Origin: Ilyomonas sp963790435
GTDB lineage: Bacteria; Bacteroidota; Bacteroidia; Chitinophagales; Chitinophagaceae
DNA: 64,000 bases
Direction: 5' to 3'
Assembly: GCA_963790435.1 (NCBI GenBank)
Contig: CAWBOI010000001.1
Coordinates: forward strand, 1,612,001 to 1,676,000
In this document: piece by piece, positions 52,357 to 60,600 of the stretch
Numbering within the stretch: position 1 is the stretch's first letter
Layout: every line of letters starts with the position of its first letter
Position numbers and translations under genes: made by a program
Notes under the pieces: generated by a model
The model's database searches: none
Told to the model about the DNA's origin: nothing
What the model saw: the letters and a program-made list of their open reading frames with translations, nothing else

Positions 52357-53955
52357 ATGCAGCAAACAGATTTTTTAGTAATTGGCTCCGGCATTGCGGG
52401 CTTAACGTATGCCTTAAAAATTGCACAACAATTTCCACAAAAACAAACCTTGGTGATTACCAAAACCAGCGCCGATGAAACGAACACCAAATACGCACAG
52501 GGCGGCGTTGCCGGTGTAATGGATGAAGCTAAAGACAGCTATGAAAAACACATTGAAGACACACTGATTGCAGGCGATGGTTTGTGCAACGAAAAGATTG
52601 TTGAAATAGTGGTGAAAGAAGGTCCTGAACGCATCAACGAAATCATTGATTACGGTGCTGAATTTGACAAAGATGAAACGGGCGAGTATGCCCTGGGACG
52701 CGAAGGCGGACACAGCGAGTTTCGCATTCTGCATCACAAAGACGTTACAGGCAGAGAGTTGGAACGTGCATTATTATCGCAAATCCAAAACCATCCGAAC
52801 ATTCAGCTTATTAAACATTGCTTTGTTTTGGATTTGATTACACAGCATCATTTAGGATTTCTGGTAACGAAAGCCACGCCTGATATTTGTTGCTATGGTG
52901 TGTATGTACTGAATGAAGAAACCAATAACATTGAAACCATACTGGCTAAAATAACGGTGCTGGCAACAGGCGGTTGCGGACAGGCATACCGTACCACCAC
53001 CAATCCAAAAATTGCAACCGGTGATGGCGTTGCCATGGTGTATCGTGCCAAGGGAAGAATTGAAAATATGGAGTTCATCCAGTTTCATCCAACCGCATTG
53101 TACGAGCCTGGCACCTCGCCTTCTTTTTTAATCACTGAAGCTGTGCGCGGCGATGGCGGCATTTTAAGAAATAAAGAAGGCGAAGCGTTTATGGAACGTT
53201 ATGATACGCGGAAAGATTTAGCCCCGCGCGACATTGTTGCCCGTGCTATTGACAGCGAAATGAAGCGCACAGGAACCGAGCATGTGTATCTCGATTGCAG
53301 GCACATGGATGGCGAAAAATTCATTCATCATTTTCCTAACATTTATGAAAAATGCCTGAGCATTGGCATTGATGTGGCGCAGCAAATGATACCTGTTGCA
53401 CCGGCTGCACATTACAGTTGTGGCGGCATTGAAACGGATGAATGGGCACGCACTTCCATTCAACATTTGTATGCCTGTGGCGAATGTGCCAGCACGGGTT
53501 TGCACGGTGCCAACCGGCTTGCCAGTAATAGCTTACTGGAAGCAATGGTGTTTGGTCATCGCGCTTATACTGATAGTGCTAAAACAGTTGACAGCATTGC
53601 ATTTGAAACCGGCATTCCCGATTGGAATCAGCAAGGCACAACCGAACCTAAAGAAATGATTTTGATCACGCAAAGCGTGAAAGAATTGCAACAAATTATG
53701 AGCGATTATGTGGGCATCGTTCGTACTGATGTTCGTTTACATCGCGCTTCCAAACGGTTGGATTTATTGTTTGATGAAACTGAAGCGTTGTACAAAGCCA
53801 CACGTGTATCGCCACAGTTGTTTGAGTTGCGAAACATCATCAGCGTTGGCTACTTAATTGTAAAAGGCGCAACGTTTAGAAAAGAAAGCAGAGGCTTGCA
53901 TTACAACACCGATCATCCACAAAAAAGCGGGTTGTTGCAGAATATTATTTTGTAA
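52357..53955 (+). CDS. nadB: L-aspartate oxidase
   Basis: The 532-aa flavoprotein has the N-terminal FAD motif GSGIAGLTYALKIAQ (10-24), KYAQGGVAGVM, an REGGHSEFRILHHKDVTGRE stretch, and FIQFHPTALY with the fumarate-reductase-like YSCGGIETDEWARTSI and GLHGANRLASNSLLEAMVF. It oxidises L-aspartate to iminoaspartate for quinolinate and NAD synthesis. Length and motifs are normal. The nadA and nadC partners are not in the window. The ATG at 52357 begins immediately before the Rossmann strand. Confidence 0.94.
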   Translation: MQQTDFLVIGSGIAGLTYALKIAQQFPQKQTLVITKTSADETNTKYAQGGVAGVMDEAKDSYEKHIEDTLIAGDGLCNEKIVEIVVKEGPERINEIIDYGAEFDKDETGEYALGREGGHSEFRILHHKDVTGRELERALLSQIQNHPNIQLIKHCFVLDLITQHHLGFLVTKATPDICCYGVYVLNEETNNIETILAKITVLATGGCGQAYRTTTNPKIATGDGVAMVYRAKGRIENMEFIQFHPTALYEPGTSPSFLITEAVRGDGGILRNKEGEAFMERYDTRKDLAPRDIVARAIDSEMKRTGTEHVYLDCRHMDGEKFIHHFPNIYEKCLSIGIDVAQQMIPVAPAAHYSCGGIETDEWARTSIQHLYACGECASTGLHGANRLASNSLLEAMVFGHRAYTDSAKTVDSIAFETGIPDWNQQGTTEPKEMILITQSVKELQQIMSDYVGIVRTDVRLHRASKRLDLLFDETEALYKATRVSPQLFELRNIISVGYLIVKGATFRKESRGLHYNTDHPQKSGLLQNIIL

Positions 53956-53962
53956 ATGCTTT

Positions 53963-54025
53963 GCCACGAAGACACTAAGACACAAATTCTTTATTATCAA
54001 CTTTGCGTCTTGGCGACTTTGTGGC
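53963..54025. repeat. Imperfect palindromic repeat carrying a promoter box downstream
   Basis: The left arm GCCACGAAGACACTAAGACA (and four more bases, 53963-53986) pairs imperfectly with the right arm CGTCTTGGCGACTTTGTGGC (and flanks, 54001-54025), about 19 of 24 positions. It resembles a dispersed GCCACAAAG-type palindrome known from many Bacteroidota genomes. A TATCTTTG box (54032-54039) lies just beyond it, immediately ahead of the ATG at 54045. Confidence 0.65.
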
Positions 54026-54044
54026 TCATTCTATCTTTGCTCTT

Positions 54045-54917
54045 ATGTTCTATATTGTGTATGGCTTTTTTTATTTGCTTTCGCTTCTACCCTTTTGGCT
54101 GATGTATGTAATAAGCGATGGCATTTCATTCTTGTTATATCATATTATCCGGTATCGCAGAAATGTGGTAAAACAAAACCTGCTCATTGCTTTTCCCGAA
54201 AAAACTGATGAGGAAAGAAAAAGAATTGAACGGGAATTTTATACAAATTTTACTGATAACTGGATTGAGTTTATCAAGCTGCTTTCCATTTCAAAAAAAG
54301 AATTAGATAAACGCTTTACCGGTAATTACGAATTGCTGAACGAACTGTGCAAAACCGGCAAAAATGTGCAGGTGCATTTAGGGCATTATTTTAATTGGGA
54401 ATATGGAAATGTGGCTTATGGTATGAATTTGCAATCTCCGTTTCTGGTGGTGTACAAGCCCATATCCAATAAAACTATTGACCGCATTTTTTACAAAGCC
54501 CGCACGCGTTTTGGTTCGCATTTGATTTCATCACAAAACTACCGGCGCGAGTTTGCGCCGTTTGCCAGACATCCGTTTGCTTTAGTGTTGGTTGCCGATC
54601 AAAGCTCGTTTCCCGAAAACGCTTATTGGGTTCCCTTTTTTAATAAGATGGCAACGTTTGTGCAAGGTCCCGAACGAACGGCACGTACAAACAATTCAGT
54701 TGTAGCAATGGGCATAATAAAAAAAATAAACCGCGGTTATTACTACTCCGAAATAGTGCTGCTAACTGCCGACCCAAAGAGTTTGCCCAAAGGTGAAATT
54801 ACAAAGCAGATGGCTCTTTTTATGGAAGATCGCATACGCGAGCAGCCCGCCAATTATTTGTGGAGTCACCGCCGGTGGAAGTGGGAATGGGATAAGGAAA
54901 AATATAAGGCTTTGTGA
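54045..54917 (+). CDS. Lysophospholipid acyltransferase (LpxL/HtrB-like)
   Basis: The 290-aa protein has an N-terminal membrane segment (FFYLLSLLPFWLMYVISDGI) and the LPLAT catalytic motif HYFNWE (His114, Glu119, an HX4E form). Conserved VYKPISNKTIDRIFYKAR and a late SHRRWKWEWDKEKYKAL complete the family pattern. It adds the secondary acyl chain to lipid A or a related lipid. The ATG at 54045 is chosen because it gives the membrane helix and lies 5 nt after a TATCTTTG box, suggesting a near-leaderless transcript. An in-frame earlier start would read through the palindrome and is unlikely. Confidence 0.88.
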   Translation: MFYIVYGFFYLLSLLPFWLMYVISDGISFLLYHIIRYRRNVVKQNLLIAFPEKTDEERKRIEREFYTNFTDNWIEFIKLLSISKKELDKRFTGNYELLNELCKTGKNVQVHLGHYFNWEYGNVAYGMNLQSPFLVVYKPISNKTIDRIFYKARTRFGSHLISSQNYRREFAPFARHPFALVLVADQSSFPENAYWVPFFNKMATFVQGPERTARTNNSVVAMGIIKKINRGYYYSEIVLLTADPKSLPKGEITKQMALFMEDRIREQPANYLWSHRRWKWEWDKEKYKAL

Positions 54918-55057
54918 GCTACGAGCCGTGAGCTATGAGCTTCGAGCTGTTAGCTGCAAGCTACAAGTGTAGAAAGCAAATGTATCTATTACTCATAGCT
55001 CACGGCTCATAGCTCGCAGCTTCATGCTTGTAACTTGTAGCTAACAGCTTGCAGCTA
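54918..55057. repeat. Dense AGCT-rich palindromic element
   Basis: The whole gap between the convergent acyltransferase and cytochrome genes is made of short words such as GAGCTACGAGC, GTGAGCTATGAGC, GCTGTTAGCTGC and their complements (for example CTCATAGCTCACGGCTC). Its right half repeats, in permuted order, the reverse complement of its left half. It probably folds strongly and resembles a dispersed repeat, not a coding or simple terminator structure. Confidence 0.65.
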
Positions 55058-55059
55058 TC

Positions 55060-56037
55060 TTATCCTTTTGTAAAATGCACCACGTTATTTTTTATCGGTT
55101 TTATGGTGCACAGGTATTGATAGATGGTTCTCAAATCTTTCGATGACATGCCGGAGTACATCATCCATGGCATCGGCGTATTAAAATCGCTTTGCTGTAA
55201 TGTTTTGCTTTGATAAGAAGAATCAGAATACATCTTAAACCGTTTTACAAAATCGTCTTCACTCCAATTACCAATGCCGGTTTCATTATCGCAGGTTATA
55301 TTGGCTGTGTGAGTATGAGTACCATTTGGAAAATCAAAATTACGACCGCCGCCAAATTCCGTTCCGGCAATCACTGAACCTTTTGAAACCTGGCTGTGGC
55401 ACTCTACACAGTTGGCAATGGTTACCAGGTATTTTCCGTAAGCAACTGTATTGCTTGTATCAACAGAAGCAGTTAAAGTGGCTTTTGCAGGTATGGTGTT
55501 GACTATAAAATTGACCGGAAAATCCAAGTCTCTTTTCGGCACTTCGTTTTGAACAGAAGGAAGTGAACGCACATAAGCTATAATGCTGTAAGCATCTTCC
55601 TGCGTCATTTTACCATAACTAGGATAACCCATTAACGGAAACAGAGCATAACCATTTTTGTTTACGCCACAAGTAATGGCCCGAAACAGCTCGCCATCTG
55701 TCCAGTTGTGCAGGGCGTAAGGTGTAATGTTCTTTGAATACAAAGTGCCCGGGAAGCCCATTTCTTTTCCAAATCTTTCGCCGCCACCGCCAAACGTTTC
55801 CTGCTGAAGAGGTCCGGAAAAGCGGTTCCAGTCGCGCTGGCTATGGCAATCCATACACACAACCACATGGTTCGCCAGGTACTTACGTCTTTCTATACGC
55901 TGCGGGGTAACTTCTACTTTTAAATTGGGTGCTTTACCAACATTTGGCAAGGCTGTTTTTACATACAAGGCAATGGCAGAAACGCCAATGAGGAGAACCA
56001 TAACAATAATGAACAGAACGCGAAATATCTTTCTCAT
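55060..56037 (-). CDS. Di-heme cytochrome c, membrane anchored
   Basis: The 325-aa protein (ATG at 56037) has an N-terminal membrane helix (VLFIIVMVLLIGVSAIALYV) and two class I heme sites, CMDCH (Cys61, Cys64, His65) and CVECH (Cys210, Cys213, His214). Conserved distal-side Met candidates are in PLMGYPSYGKM and PMPWMMYSGM. It is exported and anchored to the periplasmic face and probably passes electrons to a terminal oxidase or dehydrogenase. No enzyme partner is adjacent; the 54918 repeat separates it from the convergent acyltransferase gene. Confidence 0.9.
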   Translation of the reverse strand: MRKIFRVLFIIVMVLLIGVSAIALYVKTALPNVGKAPNLKVEVTPQRIERRKYLANHVVVCMDCHSQRDWNRFSGPLQQETFGGGGERFGKEMGFPGTLYSKNITPYALHNWTDGELFRAITCGVNKNGYALFPLMGYPSYGKMTQEDAYSIIAYVRSLPSVQNEVPKRDLDFPVNFIVNTIPAKATLTASVDTSNTVAYGKYLVTIANCVECHSQVSKGSVIAGTEFGGGRNFDFPNGTHTHTANITCDNETGIGNWSEDDFVKRFKMYSDSSYQSKTLQQSDFNTPMPWMMYSGMSSKDLRTIYQYLCTIKPIKNNVVHFTKG

Positions 56038-56320
56038 ACAACAGGTTGGAAATTGATTATGAAGTGGGTGCAAAATTATACTGCATCATTTTGTCGGCGA
56101 AATTTCTCATCAGAAAACACAGCCGTTTATCAGTTTGTTTTTGCCTGTTTTTCTTCTATAGTTTGCAATCTATACATTGCGTTCACTTCATAATTCATCG
56201 CTCACAGCTAATTCCCTTGTGGATTTTCTACCACGAATGGATTGCAAAACCTATGTTTTGTTTTCACATAAATTGTTGTGGTACAATGCTTGCATTAAAG
56301 TAAAACATCTAAAACAAAAA

Positions 56321-56647
56321 ATGATGGCAAGTTCAAAATTTGTTGCAGGGTTAATATTGGGTGCGGCTGCAGGCACATTAATCGCTTTGTTTGCCAACAG
56401 CGATAAAGGTCAGGATTTATGGGATGATGTAAGTAGCAAAGGAAAAGATTTGTGGGATGATGTTACAGACTCAGCCAATGACTGGCAGGACACAGCAAAA
56501 AGCAAATATGACGATTGGAAAGACAAGGCTAAAGATAAGTATGGTGACACGGCTGACAATTTAAGCGACCTGATTGCACAAGGCAAAAAATACATTGCAA
56601 AACTGGAGAAGAAAGCTAAAGACGTAAAAGATGCAGCAACCGATTAA
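56321..56647 (+). CDS. YtxH-like protein
   Basis: The 108-aa protein (ATG at 56321) opens with a glycine-rich membrane helix (FVAGLILGAAAGTLIALFAN) of the YtxH type, followed by a charged helix with repeated units (GKDLWDDVTDSANDWQDTAK) and a Lys-rich end. YtxH proteins are envelope or general-stress-associated and of unknown mechanism. It leads a four-gene unit: its last 17 bases overlap the next ORF, so the products are co-translated. An in-frame longer start (56177) is not supported. Confidence 0.8.
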   Translation: MMASSKFVAGLILGAAAGTLIALFANSDKGQDLWDDVSSKGKDLWDDVTDSANDWQDTAKSKYDDWKDKAKDKYGDTADNLSDLIAQGKKYIAKLEKKAKDVKDAATD

Positions 56648-57020
56648 TAACGATACAACGCGTCTTGAAGATGCGCAGGAAACACCCAATTTTTTTACCG
56701 AAGTAAAAGACCGGTTTCAGGCTTATGTTACCGACAGGATAACGCTTGTAAAACTACAGGCGGTAGAAAAAATATCGGTTGTAACAGCGGCTATCATTTC
56801 GGGCGTATTGCTGGTAGTGTTTGGTTTGTTTTTGCTTATTTTTATCAGCATTACCCTCGGCTTTTTATTTAGCCATTGGCTGGATAGTTATGCAGCAGGC
56901 TTTGGTATTGTAGCAGGCATTTATTTATTGCTGATACTACTGGTAGTCTTCTTCGGCAAGAAGTTGTTTGGTAATGCTGTTACTCATAAAATGATTCAAA
57001 ACTTTCTTAAGAAAAAGTGA
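56631..57020 (+). CDS. Phage-holin-superfamily membrane protein (holin-X like)
   Basis: The 129-aa protein has an N-terminal soluble part (FFTEVKDRFQAYVTDRITLV), then two membrane helices (AAIISGVLLVVFGLFLLIFI and FGIVAGIYLLLILLVVFFGK). It belongs with the actinobacterial-holin-X/Phage_holin_3_6 group found in YtxH operons, not with lytic phage genes. It starts inside the ytxH 3' end and its stop overlaps the next start (TGATG). A role in envelope stress is inferred from the company it keeps. Confidence 0.75.
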   Translation: MQQPINNDTTRLEDAQETPNFFTEVKDRFQAYVTDRITLVKLQAVEKISVVTAAIISGVLLVVFGLFLLIFISITLGFLFSHWLDSYAAGFGIVAGIYLLLILLVVFFGKKLFGNAVTHKMIQNFLKKK

Positions 57021-57433
57021 TGGCAAAGTATAGCAGAGATTTATCGCATGTAAAAACACTGAAGGATTTGCAAAGCGAAATTGCAAGAATAAAAGGCGAC
57101 ATAGCTACACATGAAGTGCGACTAAAACATCATGTTAAGCAAGCGCCGGGTGAGGTAAGAAAATATGCTTTGAGCAGTGCGGGCAAAGCCGTTCCTTCTG
57201 CACTAATGAAAGTAGTTCCGTTTCTGCTTACTGGCGGAGCAATAAGAAACAGTTTTGGTTTTATCAAAAATGCAACGGGTTTGTTCTCGGTTTTTAAAAA
57301 GCAAAAGGGCATTACACTGAAAGACCGCGTTTTGAATATTGTGAAGAAAGCAGGTACTGCTGCTGCTATTAAAGGCGTTTTGAATTATATCAATAAACGT
57401 AAACATTCACATCAAAAAATCGAAGTATCATGA
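57020..57433 (+). CDS. Unrecognised small protein in the ytxH operon
   Basis: The 137-aa product (ATG at 57020, overlapping the previous stop) is basic. It has a heptad-like helical start (LKDLQSEIARIKGDIATHEV), a central weakly hydrophobic region with a glycine (PFLLTGGAIRNSFGFIKNAT) and a basic end (NYINKRKHSHQKIEV). I do not recognise a family. It fits between the holin-like gene and the lmo0937-type gene with both junctions overlapping, so it is clearly part of the operon. Confidence 0.65.
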   Translation: MAKYSRDLSHVKTLKDLQSEIARIKGDIATHEVRLKHHVKQAPGEVRKYALSSAGKAVPSALMKVVPFLLTGGAIRNSFGFIKNATGLFSVFKKQKGITLKDRVLNIVKKAGTAAAIKGVLNYINKRKHSHQKIEVS

Positions 57434-57585
57434 GAAGCATTCTGTACCTCATCGCAGTTGTCTGCATTATCATTTGGGTTTGGCAATTCTTTTTTACCGG
57501 TGGCGCTAATACATCGGGGCTTATTCACATTTTGCTGGTGATTGCTATCATTTCTATTTTAATAGCTGTTATTCGCAGAGCATAA
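57430..57585 (+). CDS. lmo0937-type 51-aa membrane protein
   Basis: The ATG at 57430 overlaps the previous stop (ATGA) and the frame ends at TAA 57583-57585. The product has two hydrophobic helices (ILYLIAVVCIIIWVWQFFF and GLIHILLVIAIISILIAVI) linked by a glycine-rich turn and ends with RRA. The sequence GLIHILLVIAI is typical of the lmo0937/DUF5670 family of very small membrane proteins, often stress-linked. It completes the four-gene unit. A 9-bp hairpin follows at 57623-57644 but lacks a T-run. Confidence 0.8.
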   Translation: MRSILYLIAVVCIIIWVWQFFFTGGANTSGLIHILLVIAIISILIAVIRRA

Positions 57586-57681
57586 TAAAAAACCCAAAAG
57601 GCCGTTGCTGTACTTGAAGAAAACAAAATCTGCTAAGATTTTGTAGCACCGTTATTGATTGAAAATTAAAGCTACTCCCTT

Positions 57682-60600
57682 TTGAATCGCATCGTAAAAA
57701 AGAGTTTAAAAGTTGTCGCATGGATAGCAGGAAGCATCGTCTTCCTGCTATTGCTTGTTATTGTGGCGATACAGATTCCTGCCGTACAAAATTTTGCCAA
57801 AAACAAAGCAGTCAGTTATCTTGAAGGTAAGATAAAAACAAAAGTATCCATCACTAAGCTGCGCATTGCATTTCCCAAACAAATCGTATTGCAAGGCGTT
57901 TATTTTGAAGACCAAAAACACGATACTTTACTTGCCGGAAAAGAGATTCGCGTTGACATTGGCATGTTTGGTTTGCTGCATCACCAGGTGAATGTGAGTT
58001 ATCTTTCTTTAGATGGTATTTACGCTAATATTTATCGCTTAAAATCTGATACTACTTTCAATTTTCAGTATATCGTTAACGCTTTCAGCAGCGACCAAAA
58101 GAAAACGCCAACACCCAAAGATACCACCAGTACAATGCAGTTTCATTTGGATAAAATTGTGCTCAACAATATCGTTGCAAAATATAAAGACGATGAAACC
58201 GGCAATGATGTGTATTTTAAGCTGGGCAATTTCACCACACGCATTACCAAATTTGATTTAGACCATAACATTTACACCATCCCCGATATTACTATAAAAG
58301 ATATTGTTGCAAATGTGTATCAGTACAAGCCGCTAATCCAGGAAGATACAAGCTATGTTGATACGACTACGGTTGGCAAATCAACCAGTCCGGTTATTAA
58401 TTTAAATGCGCTTACACTTCAAAACATTAATTTCAATTATAAAAATGATGTGTCGGCATTGCTTGCCGATTTGCATTTAGGCGAACTGGTAACGCATCCC
58501 GGCGACATGAATTTGCAAACGCTTCATATTCGTTTAAATGACATTGCGCTGAACAATACGAAAGCAAAAATTGCATTGGGTAAATCGGAAGAAGCGACTT
58601 ATACCAAACAAGTGGTAACACAAAAAACCGGTGAGAGTTTACAAAACCCCTGGAAGATTGAATTGGGCAAGGTTGATTTTAACAACAATACCTTTCAGTA
58701 CGATGACAACAACAAGCCGAAAGCCGCAGCAGGATTGGATTACAGCCATTTGCTAATAGATTCGTTTACACTGAAAGGCGATAGTCTTGCATTCACGCCA
58801 AGCTATTACAATGGTAACATTCGCAGGCTTACATTTAAAGACCAAAGTGGTTTGGATTTGCGTAAATTTCAAACAGCTTTTGTTTATACTGACACTGGTG
58901 CAAGTTTAAACAATCTGATCATTCAAACCGATAATTCAAGCATCCAGGATAAACTCGCTGTCAGTTATCCATCGCTTGATGCCATTTCAAAAAATATAGG
59001 CAATTTATACATTGATGCCGATTTGCTGCAAACACAAATTGGTGCGAAAGACATTCTCACTTTCATGCCTACGTTTAAAAGAAATTTACGTGGCAAAGAG
59101 AATACAGTGCTGAAAATAAACACACGAATCAGAGGCTATGTAAAAGATTTAGACATACCACAATTTGAGTTGAGCGGATGGGGAAATGTGGTGGTAAAAT
59201 TATCGGGCAAAATCAAAGGTTTGCCGGATTCTAAAAAAGTTTATGCAGATGTGAACATTGCGCAAGTCAGCGCTTCTAAAAACGATATTCTTCCTTTTAT
59301 TCCGGCGAAAGAATTGGCGAACTTTCGCTTGCCCGATAACCTGTTTATCAAAGGTTATTTTAAAGGTGGCATGAAAGATTTCAACACTGATTTGGCTTTG
59401 AATACGAACCGTGGCAACGTTAAAGTTACCGGCGGAATGCACCCCAATGCGCCCTATAGTGTAAAGGCTGTGGTTGATAAATTAAACCTTGGTTATCTTT
59501 TAAAACAAGAACAAAATGTTGGAACCGTTTCGCTCAATGCAAACGTAAGCGGCAGGGGCACCGACATGAAGAAAGCCAACCTGAAATATGCTGTTCGTGT
59601 GCTGGCTGCGCAGGTAAAAGGTTACAATTATCAAAACATAGATTTGAACGGTACGCTGAACAACGGAGTAGCCGTTATGAATGCGGTAAGCAGCGACCCG
59701 AACATCTCTCTAAATTTGGATGCAACGGCTGATATCAAACCTAAATATCCGGCGGTTCAACTTAATCTTTTGCTCGATACCATCAACCTGAATGCACTGC
59801 ATTTGGTAACGGATACATTAGGCTTTCATGGTCATATCATTGCCGATGTTCCGGTCACAAATGTTGATTCGTTGAACGGCACAATTTCTATCACTGATTT
59901 AAACATCACACAAGGGGAAAAATCGTACACTGCCGATAGCATTGGTTTGATAGCTTCCGCAACGCCACAACAAAAAAACATTGACCTGAATATTGCCAAT
60001 GTTATTAAGGCAACCATGAGCGGCCAGTACAAATTAACAGAGATAGCACCAGCGTTGCAAGCCACCATCAACCAGTATTATAATTTGCCCAATTATAAAG
60101 CGCAAAAATTCGCTCCGCAAAACTTCAACCTTAATGCTACCATCATTCCGCAAGGGTTGCTGTTAGATTTTGTTCCGGCATTAAAAGGCAGCGATTCATT
60201 AACGCTCACTTCTTCATTCAACAGCGCGCAAAACAATTTGCAACTGGCAGTGAATGGAAGAAAAATCTTAATAGACTCAACGCTGATTGATAGTGTAAAA
60301 ATTGGGGCAAAAACAAACGCCGATAAGTTGGATCTGGGCGTGAGCTTTGATGATCTTCAGGTGGGTTCGATTGAATTATTCAAAACCCAACTAATGGCAT
60401 CATTGGCTCACAATCAACTTGATTTCAACCTGGGTTCAGATGATCAAAAAGGAAAACTTCAATATGCGCTTGGAGGATTGTTAAGCCAAATAAAAAACGG
60501 AGTCAAGTTCGGGCTGAAAGACTCACTGGTATTGGATTACGACAGATGGAATGTAGCGCAGGGAAACTTCATTCAATATGATTCTATTACTGGTATTTTA

